From assembly GCA_041987545.1 (NCBI GenBank), contig JBHIWH010000002.1, positions 1 through 64,000 of the forward strand: DNA of 64,000 bases, in the 5' to 3' direction. This stretch comes from JAJRXR01 sp041987545 (GTDB lineage: Bacteria > Planctomycetota > Phycisphaerae > Phycisphaerales > UBA1924). Within the stretch, counting starts at the first letter, position 1, and each line of letters begins with the position of its first letter. The notes below the pieces were generated by a model that saw only the letters and a list, made by a program, of their open reading frames with translations, did not search any database and was not told where the DNA came from. This document shows positions 1 through 9,194 of this stretch, in pieces. Both the position numbers and the translations under genes were made by a program.

Positions 1-1242
1 ATGGACCGGGTCGAGAGCGTCCGCCCGCCCCGCTCGAGCACGTACGTGGACCAGTACTCGGGCCAGCGGCAGACGCTCCAGACATACCGACTCCGGTTCG
101 CGGGCGACATGCTCGACCTGGCCGCCGAGATCGAGGACGCCCAGTTCGACCTGGACGGGCGTGAGGTGCGGGTGGTCCTGCTCGAGACGTCGGCGCTGAC
201 GGTCAAGATCGTGAACCAGGCGCCCGAGGTCGAGTCCGACGAGCCCCTGGCCCGGGCCCAGTGCGAGGAGCTGATCCTCCGCCCCGACGAGCCGGGCATC
301 GCCCAGCGGGGCCTGCTCCAGGAGCTATACCGGTCGAAGAACTCGCCGAGGTTCGCCCTGCTGGTCAACCGCGCCCCGACGCGGGCCGAGCGGCTCCGGA
401 TCGAGTCCGAGGGCGGGTCGATCTCTGGCGATACGGTCGTGCTCGTCCAGACCGGGACGGTCAACCAGATCCAGGACGGGTCCGGCTCGGGCGCCGTCGT
501 CACGCAGACCGACGACTCCGAGCTGCGCGAGGTCACGGCCCTGGAGAGCCAGACCAACCAGATCGAGGTCGCGATGTACAACCTGCTGGGCACGAACCTG
601 CTCGGTTTCAAGCGGATCGAGCCCTCGATCGCCCGGGCCCGCATCGCCGGCGAGGCCGAGCACCAGGCCGGCGTCTTCGGCGAGTCCGAGATCGTCGAGA
701 TCCTGCGTCGGGAGAACATCGCCGACGTCATCATCTTCGGCCGCGGCACGAGCATGCGGGAGTCCAACGGCGAGCGCCGCGCGACCTACACATTCCGGGC
801 CGTCAGCATCGCCGACGCCGAGTACCTGGCCGGGGCGATCGTCAGCGGGCGCCTGGGCTTCGCCAACGAGAAGGACCTGATCGAGCGCATGGCCGAGCAG
901 GCGATCCAGTCGATCGCGTGCGAGCTGATCCAGGAGTGGTCGCCCCCGACCGAGATGGCCGGCATGGTCAAGGGGGCCCGGGGCTCGTCGGACATGGACG
1001 ACTTCCTCAAGGCGATCAAGAAGCTCTCGGCCGACCCTGATGACCCCGGATCGCTCCGGGCGCCGGGCTCGTCGAGCTTCCGCGACGGCGCCGACGGCGG
1101 GTACTTCACCGTCTCCCTGATGTACGACTGCGCGTTCAGCGAGCTGTTCGACGAGTTCCGCCGCCTGTCGGGCGAGCTGCCCTACGAGCTGGAGATCGAG
1201 ACGCTCGAGACCAGCAACGTCGTCCTGCGGATCGTCCGTTAG
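1..1242 (+). CDS. CsgG/LPP20-like protein of unknown function (possibly 5'-truncated)
   Basis: 413 codons are visible, starting with an ATG at the very first base of the window, so the true start may lie upstream. There is no signal peptide in the visible part. Residues about 115-310 have the alternating strand/helix pattern of CsgG/LPP20/FlgT-like periplasmic proteins: a PRFALLVNR strand, an ALESQ...E...L helix, then ADVIIFGRGT and a long helix ending in ACELIQEW. The last 50 residues form a separate alpha/beta-looking segment. The match is by pattern only and no catalytic motif is evident. It converges on the kinase gene with only 11 bases between their stop codons. Confidence 0.6.
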   Translation: MDRVESVRPPRSSTYVDQYSGQRQTLQTYRLRFAGDMLDLAAEIEDAQFDLDGREVRVVLLETSALTVKIVNQAPEVESDEPLARAQCEELILRPDEPGIAQRGLLQELYRSKNSPRFALLVNRAPTRAERLRIESEGGSISGDTVVLVQTGTVNQIQDGSGSGAVVTQTDDSELREVTALESQTNQIEVAMYNLLGTNLLGFKRIEPSIARARIAGEAEHQAGVFGESEIVEILRRENIADVIIFGRGTSMRESNGERRATYTFRAVSIADAEYLAGAIVSGRLGFANEKDLIERMAEQAIQSIACELIQEWSPPTEMAGMVKGARGSSDMDDFLKAIKKLSADPDDPGSLRAPGSSSFRDGADGGYFTVSLMYDCAFSELFDEFRRLSGELPYELEIETLETSNVVLRIVR

Positions 1243-1253
1243 GCCCGGGCCCG

Positions 1254-3008
1254 TCAGTCCGTCGTCCGGATCAGGCTCGCGTCCAGGCACAGCCCCCGGG
1301 CCAGCTCCGCGACGCGGGCCGCCGCGTCGTCGGGCGCGTCCACGCCCACGCGCACGAAGATGTACGTCGGGCCGAACGTCTCGTTCTGGTTGCGTACCGA
1401 GACCTCCAGGCCCACGATCTCGGCCTCGCGGATCCGGCGCAGCAGCTCCCGGCGGACCGCCGACGCATCGGGCCGCAGCTCGTTGACGGCGCCAACACCC
1501 AACGCCGCGAGCCGGCGCCCGGCGGTCTCGACCTCGTCCGCGTTGATGACCGGGCCCGAGACGACGGGCTCGGCGCCGACGAGCCGCACCTCCGCCAGTT
1601 CGAGCGGAACGCCCTGCCTGACGCGGGTCAGCACGTCGGGCGACGCTGGCGCCTCGGGCTCGTCGCCGGCCTCGGCGCCCCCACCGTCAGCGTCGCTGCC
1701 GTCCGAGAGCACGGGCGCGTCTCGGTCGTCGGTGGCGCCCTCGGGCGTCGCCGGCTCCGGGGCCGCGATGTCGCCGCCCTCGATCGGGTCGGCGCCCGCC
1801 GCCGTCGTGCTCGAGACGATCGGGACCGGCTCCTCGGGCGGCGAGTCCCCGGATGACGCCCACCAGACGACCCCGGCGATGCCGACGGCGGCGCCCAGCA
1901 CGATGATCAGACCGACCCCGATCAGCACCGGGATCAGCGGACCTTTCGAGGAAGGCTCGGCGCCCCGAGACCGGTCGGTGGCGCCCGCCCGGGCGTGATT
2001 GCCTTCACCCCGGCCCCCGGCCCACGCCTCGAGCGCCTGCCCGAGTTCGAGCGCCGTCGCCGGCCGGCGCTGGCGGTCCGGGTCGAGGGCCGGGCCCACG
2101 ACCTCGTCGAGCGATCTGACATCGGACAGGAGCGCCCCGGGCGTGCCCCGCCGCTCTCCGGCGAGGCGCTCCGCGTCCGGGATCCCCTCGAGCGTCGCCG
2201 CCATCGACAGGAACTCGGTCGCCCGCCCGTCGCCCTGGTCGCGCACCGGCGTCGGCGGGCGCCCGACCGCAAGCGTGTGCATCGTCGCCGCCAGCGCCCA
2301 CACGTCCGCCCGCCGATCGATATTCAGCCGCGTCCGCCCGTCCTGCTCGGGGCTCAGGTAGCCGGGCGTCCCGGCGCTGGCGCGGCTGCCCGAGTCGTGC
2401 TCGAACGCCGCGCTCGGGCCCAGCAGGTGCGCCAGGCCGAAGTCCACGATCTTCACGCTCGGCTCGCCCCCGACGTAGCTCACCAGCAGGTTGTCGGGCT
2501 TGATATCACGGTGCACGAGGCCCATCTCGTGCGCGTGGTGCGCCCCCCGGCACGCCTGGGCCACCAGCCTCGCCCGGTCCCGAAGCGTCAGCCGGTTGAT
2601 CCGCGCGAAGACCGTCATCGGCTCGCCGCGGACGTACTCCATCACGAGGTACGGCGCCCCCGCCTCCGTCGTCCCCGCGTCGATGAACCGCGCGATGTTC
2701 GGGTGCTCGAGCGACGCGAGCACGCGGCGCTCGGCCTCGAACAGCTGCGCGAACTCCTCGGCGCCACGGTCGGGCCGCAGCGTCTTGATCGCGACGTCGT
2801 GGGCGACCGGCTCGACCCGGTGGGCCCGGAGCACGCGGCCGAACCCGCCCGAGGAGATCTGCTCGACGACCGTGTACGCGCCGATCTTCTGCCCGAGCGG
2901 GACCTCGGCGGCCGCGTTCTTCTCGCCCGGCGCCGCCCCGGGCGCGTCGAAGACAGTCTCCGCCTCGCGCGGGTCCGCGTCGCCCCCTGTTGTTTCGTCG
3001 GCACACAT
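1254..3008 (-). CDS. Membrane-anchored Ser/Thr protein kinase (Hanks type, PknB-like)
   Basis: 584 aa. The kinase domain spans about residues 43-330, with a glycine loop SSGGFG (52-57), the catalytic lysine in VAIK (K75), the catalytic loop HRDIKPDN from H166, and DFG at 189-191, so it should be active. A low-complexity stretch leads to one transmembrane helix at about 357-384, then an acidic Pro/Glu/Asp-rich linker and a folded C-terminal domain of about 120 residues that would lie outside the cytoplasm. This is the usual planctomycete sensor-kinase layout. The ATG at 3008 follows a GGGGAGG Shine-Dalgarno. The external domain is not a recognisable PASTA, WD40 or FHA domain, so the signal is unknown. 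Confidence 0.93.
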   Translation of the reverse strand: MCADETTGGDADPREAETVFDAPGAAPGEKNAAAEVPLGQKIGAYTVVEQISSGGFGRVLRAHRVEPVAHDVAIKTLRPDRGAEEFAQLFEAERRVLASLEHPNIARFIDAGTTEAGAPYLVMEYVRGEPMTVFARINRLTLRDRARLVAQACRGAHHAHEMGLVHRDIKPDNLLVSYVGGEPSVKIVDFGLAHLLGPSAAFEHDSGSRASAGTPGYLSPEQDGRTRLNIDRRADVWALAATMHTLAVGRPPTPVRDQGDGRATEFLSMAATLEGIPDAERLAGERRGTPGALLSDVRSLDEVVGPALDPDRQRRPATALELGQALEAWAGGRGEGNHARAGATDRSRGAEPSSKGPLIPVLIGVGLIIVLGAAVGIAGVVWWASSGDSPPEEPVPIVSSTTAAGADPIEGGDIAAPEPATPEGATDDRDAPVLSDGSDADGGGAEAGDEPEAPASPDVLTRVRQGVPLELAEVRLVGAEPVVSGPVINADEVETAGRRLAALGVGAVNELRPDASAVRRELLRRIREAEIVGLEVSVRNQNETFGPTYIFVRVGVDAPDDAAARVAELARGLCLDASLIRTTD

Positions 3009-3038
3009 CGGTCGGGCCGCCTCCCCGCTCTGGCTTGG

Positions 3039-3662
3039 TCAGGGCGCGGCGCCGATCGCCGCCGCCTCCGAGGCCGCCTCGTCCAGGAGCCCGTCCACAC
3101 CGGCCAGCGCCGCCGTGACCTCGCCCGGATCGAAGTCCTCGGGCGTCATCTCGCCCTTCCAAGACTCGACGATGGCGGCCAAGGCGCTCAGCGACCCGTC
3201 GAGCGAATCCGCCGCCTCGTCGAGCACGCGCATCGCGGCCCGCGCATGGTCCTCCTGGACCGGGTCGATCTCCCCCGGGGGTGTGCCCGGACGCGCCTCG
3301 CGTGCCGCGTCGAGCACGTCACCGATCGAGGCCGTTCTCTTCCGCGCTTCCCAGAGCGTCCCCGACGCCTCGTGCCTGCGGTCCTCGAGCCGCTTCCAGA
3401 GTAGGAGCGGGTGGTCGAGCATCCAGGGATCCTCGAACGCGGCCGCCGCGTCGCGGAGCAGCACCGCCGTCTCCCGGTGCATCGCGACCGACTCGGCCGC
3501 GCGGCGAGCGAGCAACTCGTCGGCCGAGCCGCTCATCCCGCGGACGGTCTCGTGGTACACGGAACTGCACGCCGCGGGCGACACGAGCAAAACGCCCGCG
3601 ATCAGGGCGATTCCCGCCACGCGGACGGGCCTCGAACGACGCACAAGTCGAAGTTGGATCAT
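3039..3662 (-). CDS. Putative lipoprotein, helical, unknown function
   Basis: 207 aa. A basic N-terminus (RLVRRSRPVR) is followed by a hydrophobic segment (residues 15-30) and a lipobox-like SPAAC with Cys32; the Pro at -3 is atypical, so lipidation is likely rather than certain. The remainder is almost all alpha-helical and rich in Ala, Glu and Asp. The first residues after the cysteine (CSSVY...) loosely recall DUF2959 lipoproteins, but the resemblance is too short to name the family. It lies 30 bp upstream of the kinase gene in the same direction and may be co-transcribed with it. No strong Shine-Dalgarno is seen before the ATG at 3662. Confidence 0.65.
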   Translation of the reverse strand: MIQLRLVRRSRPVRVAGIALIAGVLLVSPAACSSVYHETVRGMSGSADELLARRAAESVAMHRETAVLLRDAAAAFEDPWMLDHPLLLWKRLEDRRHEASGTLWEARKRTASIGDVLDAAREARPGTPPGEIDPVQEDHARAAMRVLDEAADSLDGSLSALAAIVESWKGEMTPEDFDPGEVTAALAGVDGLLDEAASEAAAIGAAP

Positions 3663-3761
3663 GGATCAGTACTCACGCCGAGCCCCCCAAGTGCCGAACA
3701 AGACCCGGGGAGAATACGCTCTCCGTCCGTTTCTCACACGCCAGGCGCCACGGGGGACGCC

Positions 3762-5036
3762 ATGACCCGGAAGACCGAGACCGCCGCACGCCTGCTGGCC
3801 CCGCTGGCCGCCTGCGTCCTGGCCCTGACCGCCGGCACGGCGCGGGCCAACGAGACCGACCAGTACACCCTCCCGACCGACCGCCCGTTCGCCGACCTGG
3901 GCCCGCTGTTCGACGCGGTGCACTACGAGGTGCTCACGCGGGCGGCCGACCAGCTCAACGAACGCCTCCGGATCGCGCAGCTGGCGGGCAACGAGGCCGG
4001 GATCGCGGAGCTGACCTCCCCGGGCGCCGTCGCCGACGCCGTCCGAGGGCAGTTCATGCCCGGGTTCATCGAGACGCTCAACATCGAGCGCGCCGTCCGC
4101 ACCCGCGCCGCCCGCGGCGTCTACCCGGATCACATCACCGCGTACAAGACGCGGGGCTGGATCTACACATGGGCGCACCTGCCCGTGGACCCGCGTCAGA
4201 TCCCGCTGCTCGTCCAGTCCTCGACGATCCTCGTGCACGGGTCGTATTTCGGCACCGACAAGATGGCCCACTTCCACGACCTGGGCCACTACTACTTCAA
4301 GAGCTACCTCGCCCGCATGGCGGGCGGCGCCACGCCCGAGGAGGCCCGCGAGTGGGTCGTCTGGTGGTACTCGCGCGGGCCGATCTCCGAGGGCCTGGCC
4401 GTCGGCTCGCTCGCGACGGGAGTCGTGTCCAACGCCGACCTGGCCTCCAACTACGCCGGCATGAAGTTCTACGAGAACCTGACCGAGCCGACCATGCTCA
4501 AGGGCGAGGAGCGTCCGGCCCTGCTCGTCCTCCGCGACGGCGTCTGGCGCCTGAACTTCCACGTCCGGCCCGAATCGGGCTTCATGGCGCCCTTCTTCTC
4601 CGATCACTTCAACGAGGCGCTCAACCCGAACATCTACGAGTTCGGCATGCGCGGTCCCATCAAGCGGCATGTCCGCAAGATCTCCGACCGGGTGCTCGCG
4701 TTCTACGCCGGCGAGGACGGCCAGCCGCGCTCCCGCGAGTGGTTCGAGGACACCGCGGTCGAACTCCGCACGCTCTACGGCGAGGACTACGGCGTCTTCG
4801 TGAACGAGGACGTCATGTTCACCATCGCCGACCTGTGCATGGAGCCCGCGGAGGAGTCCGAGGCGACCGATTCGCCCGCCGAGGATGACCCGGTCGTCTC
4901 CGACGCCCCGAGCCCCACGTCCGAGCCCGATGCCGAGCCGGCGATTGAGATCCCGAGCGATCAGAACCCGCGGCCCGAGCCGGAATCGCGCGGCCAGACC
5001 AGTGACGTGATCGACGTCACCCCGCCCGCCAGCTGA
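3762..5036 (+). CDS. Exported protein with DKxxHFHDLGHYY motif, unknown function
   Basis: 424 aa. The ATG at 3762 is chosen because it begins a clear Sec signal peptide (MTRKTETAARLL... to the ARA-NE cleavage region at about residue 29); the reading frame stays open far upstream, but that part looks non-coding. The central part contains an FGTDKMAHFHDLGHYYF motif: three histidines and an Asp spaced so that they could bind metal or line an active site. Several aromatic-rich segments surround it (WIYTWAHLP, WVVWWYSRGP). The last about 75 residues are a disordered Pro/Glu/Asp/Ser tail. I do not recognise an enzyme family. It is transcribed divergently from the putative lipoprotein at 3039-3662. 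Confidence 0.8.
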   Translation: MTRKTETAARLLAPLAACVLALTAGTARANETDQYTLPTDRPFADLGPLFDAVHYEVLTRAADQLNERLRIAQLAGNEAGIAELTSPGAVADAVRGQFMPGFIETLNIERAVRTRAARGVYPDHITAYKTRGWIYTWAHLPVDPRQIPLLVQSSTILVHGSYFGTDKMAHFHDLGHYYFKSYLARMAGGATPEEAREWVVWWYSRGPISEGLAVGSLATGVVSNADLASNYAGMKFYENLTEPTMLKGEERPALLVLRDGVWRLNFHVRPESGFMAPFFSDHFNEALNPNIYEFGMRGPIKRHVRKISDRVLAFYAGEDGQPRSREWFEDTAVELRTLYGEDYGVFVNEDVMFTIADLCMEPAEESEATDSPAEDDPVVSDAPSPTSEPDAEPAIEIPSDQNPRPEPESRGQTSDVIDVTPPAS

Positions 5037-5061
5037 GCGCGGCACTCCCTCAGCGGATTGA

Positions 5062-6114
5062 CTACCCGCGTGCCGGCTTGACCGGTCGCCCGGCGCCCAG
5101 CGACTCGAGCTCGGCCTCGAGCGTCTGCGTGACGGCGACGGCGTCGTCGAGCGTTGGCAGCCCCGACGCGTCGCCAGCGACGATCGCACGCACGACGGCC
5201 GCGGCCTGCGCCTCCCACCCCGTGCACGACTCCAGCTCCGGGGCGATCTCCTCGCCGCGCACCTTCACGCTCATCGGCGGGGTCTTGCCCAGGTCGAACT
5301 CCGCGACGCCGCCCTCGAACTCGACGACGTACCGCATCCGGAACGCCGCCCCGGGGTCCGTGAGCCAGGCGCCCTCGGCGACGATCATCGCGCCGGCCGG
5401 GCCGCACTCGTACACGCTTGACACGTGCCCCGGGCGCCCGAAGCTGTGCACCCTTGTCGGCGCCCCGAAGCACGCGTGCACCATGTCCACGTCGTGGATG
5501 TGCAGGTCGAACAGCGCATCGCCGGACCTCGCGGCGTCCGCGTAGAACGACGACCAGCCCGGCGGCGCCCCCACCCGCTCGAACCGGGCGCTGAGCACAC
5601 TCCCGTGACGCCCCGATCGGACGAGCCCGATCAGCGCGTCCCACCCCGGCCAGTGACGCATGCACATCGCCGGCACGCACAGGCGCCCCGACGCCCTGGC
5701 GTGGTCGGCCAGCCTGCGGACGTCGGCCGCCCGCAACGCGACGGGCTTCTCGACGAGCACGTGCTTGCCCGCGTCCAGGGCCGCGATCGCGAGGTCCACG
5801 TGCGTGTCCGTGTGCGTGCAAACGCTCACGAGCTCGACCCGGGGGTCGGCCAGGACACCGGCGGCGTCCGCGTGCGTCGCTACCTCGCCCGGGTCGAACA
5901 GCGGCCTGTCCGCCTCGGCCTCGAAGTTCCCCGCCGGCGGCGGGCGACCGGTCAAGCGTTCAGCGCTCTGATCGCACACGGCGACGACCCGGCACGCGTC
6001 CCGCGCCCCCGGCGCGCCGTACGCCCGCACGTGCGTCGCCCCGATGAACCCGAGGCCGATCACGCCGACGCCGATGCGGCCGTCCGTCTCCGCGTTTGGT
6101 CGATCGCCCGTCAC
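5062..6114 (-). CDS. Gfo/Idh/MocA family NAD(P)-dependent oxidoreductase
   Basis: 350 aa. The N-terminal Rossmann domain carries GLGFIG (residues 20-25) for NAD(P) binding. EKP (122-124) supplies the family's catalytic-pocket lysine, and the C-terminal domain has HDVD at 207-210, the usual catalytic histidine region. The family oxidises or reduces sugars, inositols and related polyols in the cytoplasm; the substrate cannot be read from the sequence. The start is GTG at 6114, overlapping the TGA of the upstream symporter gene (GTGA), so the two are translationally coupled and probably handle the same imported compound. Confidence 0.9.
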   Translation of the reverse strand: MTGDRPNAETDGRIGVGVIGLGFIGATHVRAYGAPGARDACRVVAVCDQSAERLTGRPPPAGNFEAEADRPLFDPGEVATHADAAGVLADPRVELVSVCTHTDTHVDLAIAALDAGKHVLVEKPVALRAADVRRLADHARASGRLCVPAMCMRHWPGWDALIGLVRSGRHGSVLSARFERVGAPPGWSSFYADAARSGDALFDLHIHDVDMVHACFGAPTRVHSFGRPGHVSSVYECGPAGAMIVAEGAWLTDPGAAFRMRYVVEFEGGVAEFDLGKTPPMSVKVRGEEIAPELESCTGWEAQAAAVVRAIVAGDASGLPTLDDAVAVTQTLEAELESLGAGRPVKPARG

Positions 6115-7781
6115 GCCGGAGTGTACGACGACGGGTCAGCGCCGGGCCCCCGGGCCACGTCCGGCTCGGGCTCCCTCGATCCACCCCCGCTCCCAAGCAG
6201 GCACACGCCCCCGGCCAGCGCCACGCCGACCGCGAGCTTCCAGGGGAACGCCAGTCCGAGCACGAACAACGCCGGCGAGCCAGGGCTCTCCTCGTGCACT
6301 CGGTCGAGATCGACCAACGCCCCCCACACCAGCGGCTCCATCGCCAGGATCGCGAGAAAGCCCACGGCCAGCGCCGCGAGCACCGACCAGGTCGCCCCGC
6401 GCTTCGTGAAGATCGCCGTCAGGTACACGCCCACGAGCCCCGAGTACGCGTAGACCATGACGCTGAGCGCGAAGTCGATGAGTGTCTTGCCGCTCTCGCG
6501 CTGCCAGAGCACGCAGAACGCGGCGAACGCGCCCAGCACGAGCCCCCAGGCCACGACCGCGAACCGCCCGACGACGACATAGTGCCCCGGCGCCCGCCCG
6601 GGCCGCCACCTCGAGTAGAAGTCGCCCACGAACGTGGACGCCATCGCGTTGATCGCCGAGTTCAGGCTCGACAGCCCCGCGGCAAACAAGCCCGCCATCA
6701 TCAGGCCCGACATCCCCTGCGGCATCTCCCTCAGGATGAAGTGCAGGAACACGGTCCGCGAGTCCCCCGGGCTCGAACCGGGCGCCGCCCCGCCCATGAC
6801 GTCCGGCCGCTGGTAGAACACGTACAGCAGCAGACCGACAAACATGAACAGCAGCACGACGGGCACGCCGATCAGCTGCGACGAGATCATCGACACCGAG
6901 CCCGCCCGGGCGGACCGGCACGTGAGCATCCGCTGGACGAGGTCCTGGTCGGTCCCGTAGCTCCCGATGCCCAGCAGCGTGAACCCGACCAGGATCGCCC
7001 AGACCGAGTACGACGCCGACAGGTCGGTCTTGAAGCTCAGCAGCGTCAGCTTGCCCGCAGAGTTCTCGCCGTCGTCCCCGACCCTCGCCTCGGCCAGGGT
7101 CGAGGCGATCTCCGCCGGGCCGACGGGGATCTTGACCAGAAGCAGCCCGATGGCGGCGACGACGGCGGCGACGAAGACCGCCGTCTGCAGCACGTCAGAC
7201 CAGATCACGCTCGAGATCCCGCCCGCGAGCGTGTACACGATGCCCGCGGTCATCATCATGCCGACCGCCGCGACGAGCTGCCAGGCGGGGATCGTCTCGC
7301 CCGGCGCCGGCTCCCCGAACATGATCAGCGCCGCGGGAAGCGCGACGATGAAGAGCCTCGCCCCCGACGCGAACACTCGCCCGGTCATGAACATCGCCGA
7401 CGCCGCCCGCATCGCCCCGGGCCCGAACCGCGCGTCGAGCAGCTCGTAGACCGTCGAGACCCGGGCACGGTAGAACGCGGGGATGAACCAGACGGCGATC
7501 ACGACCGCCGCGAGCATCATCCCCAGGCTCGTCGCCGCGTACGTCAGGTCCCCCACGTACGCCTGCTGGGGCCCGCCGACGAAGGTCGCCGCCGACAGAC
7601 TCGTCGCGAGGACGGACACCGAGACCGCCCAGGCCGGCATCGACCGGGACCCGAGGAAGTAGTCGTCCGTGGACCGCTGCGCCCGCTGCGCGAACCAGAT
7701 GCCGCTCCCCACGAGGACCAGCAGGTACAACGCGAGCACGCCCCAGTCGAGCGGGGCGAAACCGGCCGCGAGCGTGAGCAT
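6111..7781 (-). CDS. Sodium:solute symporter (SSF family)
   Basis: 556 aa, multi-pass inner-membrane protein with the SSF hallmarks: a DDYFLGSR segment after the first helix, followed by a small-residue-rich TM2 (SLSAATFVG), the YTLAGGISSVIWSDVLQ segment that contains the family's sodium-site helix, and the typical GLSSLNSAINAMAS stretch. SSF carriers import sugars, sialic acid, proline or carboxylates with Na+. Coupling to the following Gfo/Idh/MocA dehydrogenase through a GTGA overlap favours a sugar or sugar-derivative substrate, but this is inference from context. Confidence 0.92.
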   Translation of the reverse strand: MLTLAAGFAPLDWGVLALYLLVLVGSGIWFAQRAQRSTDDYFLGSRSMPAWAVSVSVLATSLSAATFVGGPQQAYVGDLTYAATSLGMMLAAVVIAVWFIPAFYRARVSTVYELLDARFGPGAMRAASAMFMTGRVFASGARLFIVALPAALIMFGEPAPGETIPAWQLVAAVGMMMTAGIVYTLAGGISSVIWSDVLQTAVFVAAVVAAIGLLLVKIPVGPAEIASTLAEARVGDDGENSAGKLTLLSFKTDLSASYSVWAILVGFTLLGIGSYGTDQDLVQRMLTCRSARAGSVSMISSQLIGVPVVLLFMFVGLLLYVFYQRPDVMGGAAPGSSPGDSRTVFLHFILREMPQGMSGLMMAGLFAAGLSSLNSAINAMASTFVGDFYSRWRPGRAPGHYVVVGRFAVVAWGLVLGAFAAFCVLWQRESGKTLIDFALSVMVYAYSGLVGVYLTAIFTKRGATWSVLAALAVGFLAILAMEPLVWGALVDLDRVHEESPGSPALFVLGLAFPWKLAVGVALAGGVCLLGSGGGSREPEPDVARGPGADPSSYTPA

Positions 7782-7850
7782 CCGGGCGAGGGTATCAGGT
7801 CGTGCGCACGCGCGGCGGCGGCCGGCGCCCCGCGCAACCCGAATCGAGAG

Positions 7851-8945
7851 CTACTCCGGCGCGTTCCCGCCCAGCGCCCCGTCCCGCGCGTGCACCGTCG
7901 CGTCCCCCACGTGCCCGCTCGTGTCGGGCAGCGCGGGCGCGGGGTCGGCGACCTCCTCGATCCGGTCCAGCACACCCCCGTGCGTGGGCAGCGTCTCGAA
8001 GATGTGCATCCCCGTGTTGCGGCTCAGGTCCTCGCACACGCGGATGCCCCGCACGCTGTTGCCCCGCTCATCGACCGGGGGCGAGAACACGCAGATCCCG
8101 AACTGACCCGGCAGCACCGCGATCACGCCGCCCGAGACCCCCGACTTGGCCGGCAGCCCGACCGTGTACGCCCACTCGCCCGCGTAGTTGTACATCCCGC
8201 ACGTGTGCATCACCGTCAGCGTGTCGCGGATGTACCCCTCCTCGATCGCGCGCTGGCCCGTGACGGGGTTCACCCCCCGGTTGGCCAGCGTCGCGGCCAT
8301 CGTCGCCATGTCCCTGGCCGTCACCTCGACCGAGCACTGCCGGAAGTACACGCTCAGCACGTCCTCGACGTCGCCCTCGAGCACGCCGAAGTTGAGCATG
8401 AGGTGCGCCAGCGCCCGGTTCCGGTGCCCGGTCTGCTTCTCCGAGAGGTACACGGCCTCGTTGACCGACGGGCGCCGCCCCATGCACTTCTCGAGCGTGT
8501 CCTGGATCCTCGCGAACCGCCCCTCGGGCGTCTCGCCCCGGACCATCCCCGTCGTCGCGATCGCCCCCGAGTTGATCATCGGGTTGTGCGGGCGGTTGTG
8601 CGCGTCGAGCTTGATGATGCTGTCGAACGAGTCGCCCGAGGGCTCGACACCCACCCGCCCGACCAGCTCCTCGCGGCCCCGGTCCTGCAGGGCCAACGCG
8701 TAGACGAACGGCTTGGAGAGCGACTGGATCGTGAACGACCGTCCGCAGTCCCCCACGCCGAAGTACTCTCCCCCCACCGTGACCAGCGCGATCCCAAACC
8801 ACGCCGGGTCGGCCTTGGTCAGCTCGGGGATGTAGTCGGCGATCCGCCCGTCTGTGAGCCCCGCGTACCGCGCGTGCAGCCGCTCGAGGGCCCCTGTGAC
8901 CCGCCCGCCCCGCCCGCCGTGCTCCCCGTTAGGTGCGCTCGTCAT
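7851..8945 (-). CDS. glsA: Glutaminase A
   Basis: 364 aa. Hydrolyses L-glutamine to glutamate and ammonia in the cytoplasm. The beta-lactamase-like fold is indicated by the SLSK tetrad (Ser75, Lys78; S-x-x-K nucleophile motif), the substrate-pocket segment NPMINSGAIAT, the YFRQCSVEVTARDMA block and the KSGVSGG motif near the C-terminus. It is about 50 residues longer than the usual 305-310 aa bacterial enzyme because of a polar C-terminal tail and a glycine-rich N-terminus; a shorter translation start further in cannot be excluded. It runs in the same direction as the symporter, 69 bp upstream of it. Confidence 0.95.
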   Translation of the reverse strand: MTSAPNGEHGGRGGRVTGALERLHARYAGLTDGRIADYIPELTKADPAWFGIALVTVGGEYFGVGDCGRSFTIQSLSKPFVYALALQDRGREELVGRVGVEPSGDSFDSIIKLDAHNRPHNPMINSGAIATTGMVRGETPEGRFARIQDTLEKCMGRRPSVNEAVYLSEKQTGHRNRALAHLMLNFGVLEGDVEDVLSVYFRQCSVEVTARDMATMAATLANRGVNPVTGQRAIEEGYIRDTLTVMHTCGMYNYAGEWAYTVGLPAKSGVSGGVIAVLPGQFGICVFSPPVDERGNSVRGIRVCEDLSRNTGMHIFETLPTHGGVLDRIEEVADPAPALPDTSGHVGDATVHARDGALGGNAPE

Positions 8946-8964
8946 CGCCGTGCCCGTTCAAGAC

Positions 8965-8994
8965 AAAAGCCCTCCGACGCGTTCGCCGGAGGGC
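8965..8994 (-). terminator. Rho-independent terminator after the tRNA-Pro gene
   Basis: On the minus strand an 8-bp GC-rich stem (arms 8987-8994 and 8969-8976; GCCCTCCG/CGGAGGGC) is followed by TTTTG. It lies 18 bases downstream of the tRNA 3' end and just before the glutaminase start codon, so it would insulate glsA from tRNA transcription. Confidence 0.75.
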
Positions 8995-9012
8995 CTCGGG
9001 ATTCCCAAACAA

Positions 9013-9086
9013 TCGGGGTGAGAGGATTCGAACCTCCGACCTTCTCGTCCCGAACGAGACGCGCTACCAAGCTGCGCTACACCCCG
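9013..9086 (-). tRNA. tRNA-Pro (anticodon CGG)
   Basis: A complete cloverleaf on the minus strand: acceptor stem CGGGGTG/CACCCCG, D-arm GCGC...GCGC, anticodon stem TCTCG/CGAGA with the loop TTCGGGA giving anticodon CGG (codon CCG), and T-arm GGAGG-TTCGAAT-CCTCT. The discriminator base is A at 9013 and no CCA is encoded, so CCA must be added enzymatically. A TATCAT -10-like hexamer lies upstream at 9117-9112, without a clear -35 box. Confidence 0.97.
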
Positions 9087-9194
9087 GAAACAGACCGAAT
9101 CATCGGCAGCGATGATAGCCGCCGCTTGTCGCCCCCGCCACGAACCCCGGGCCCGCCCGGGCCCCGCCGCGGCTTCTCGGACGCGACCCCGCCC

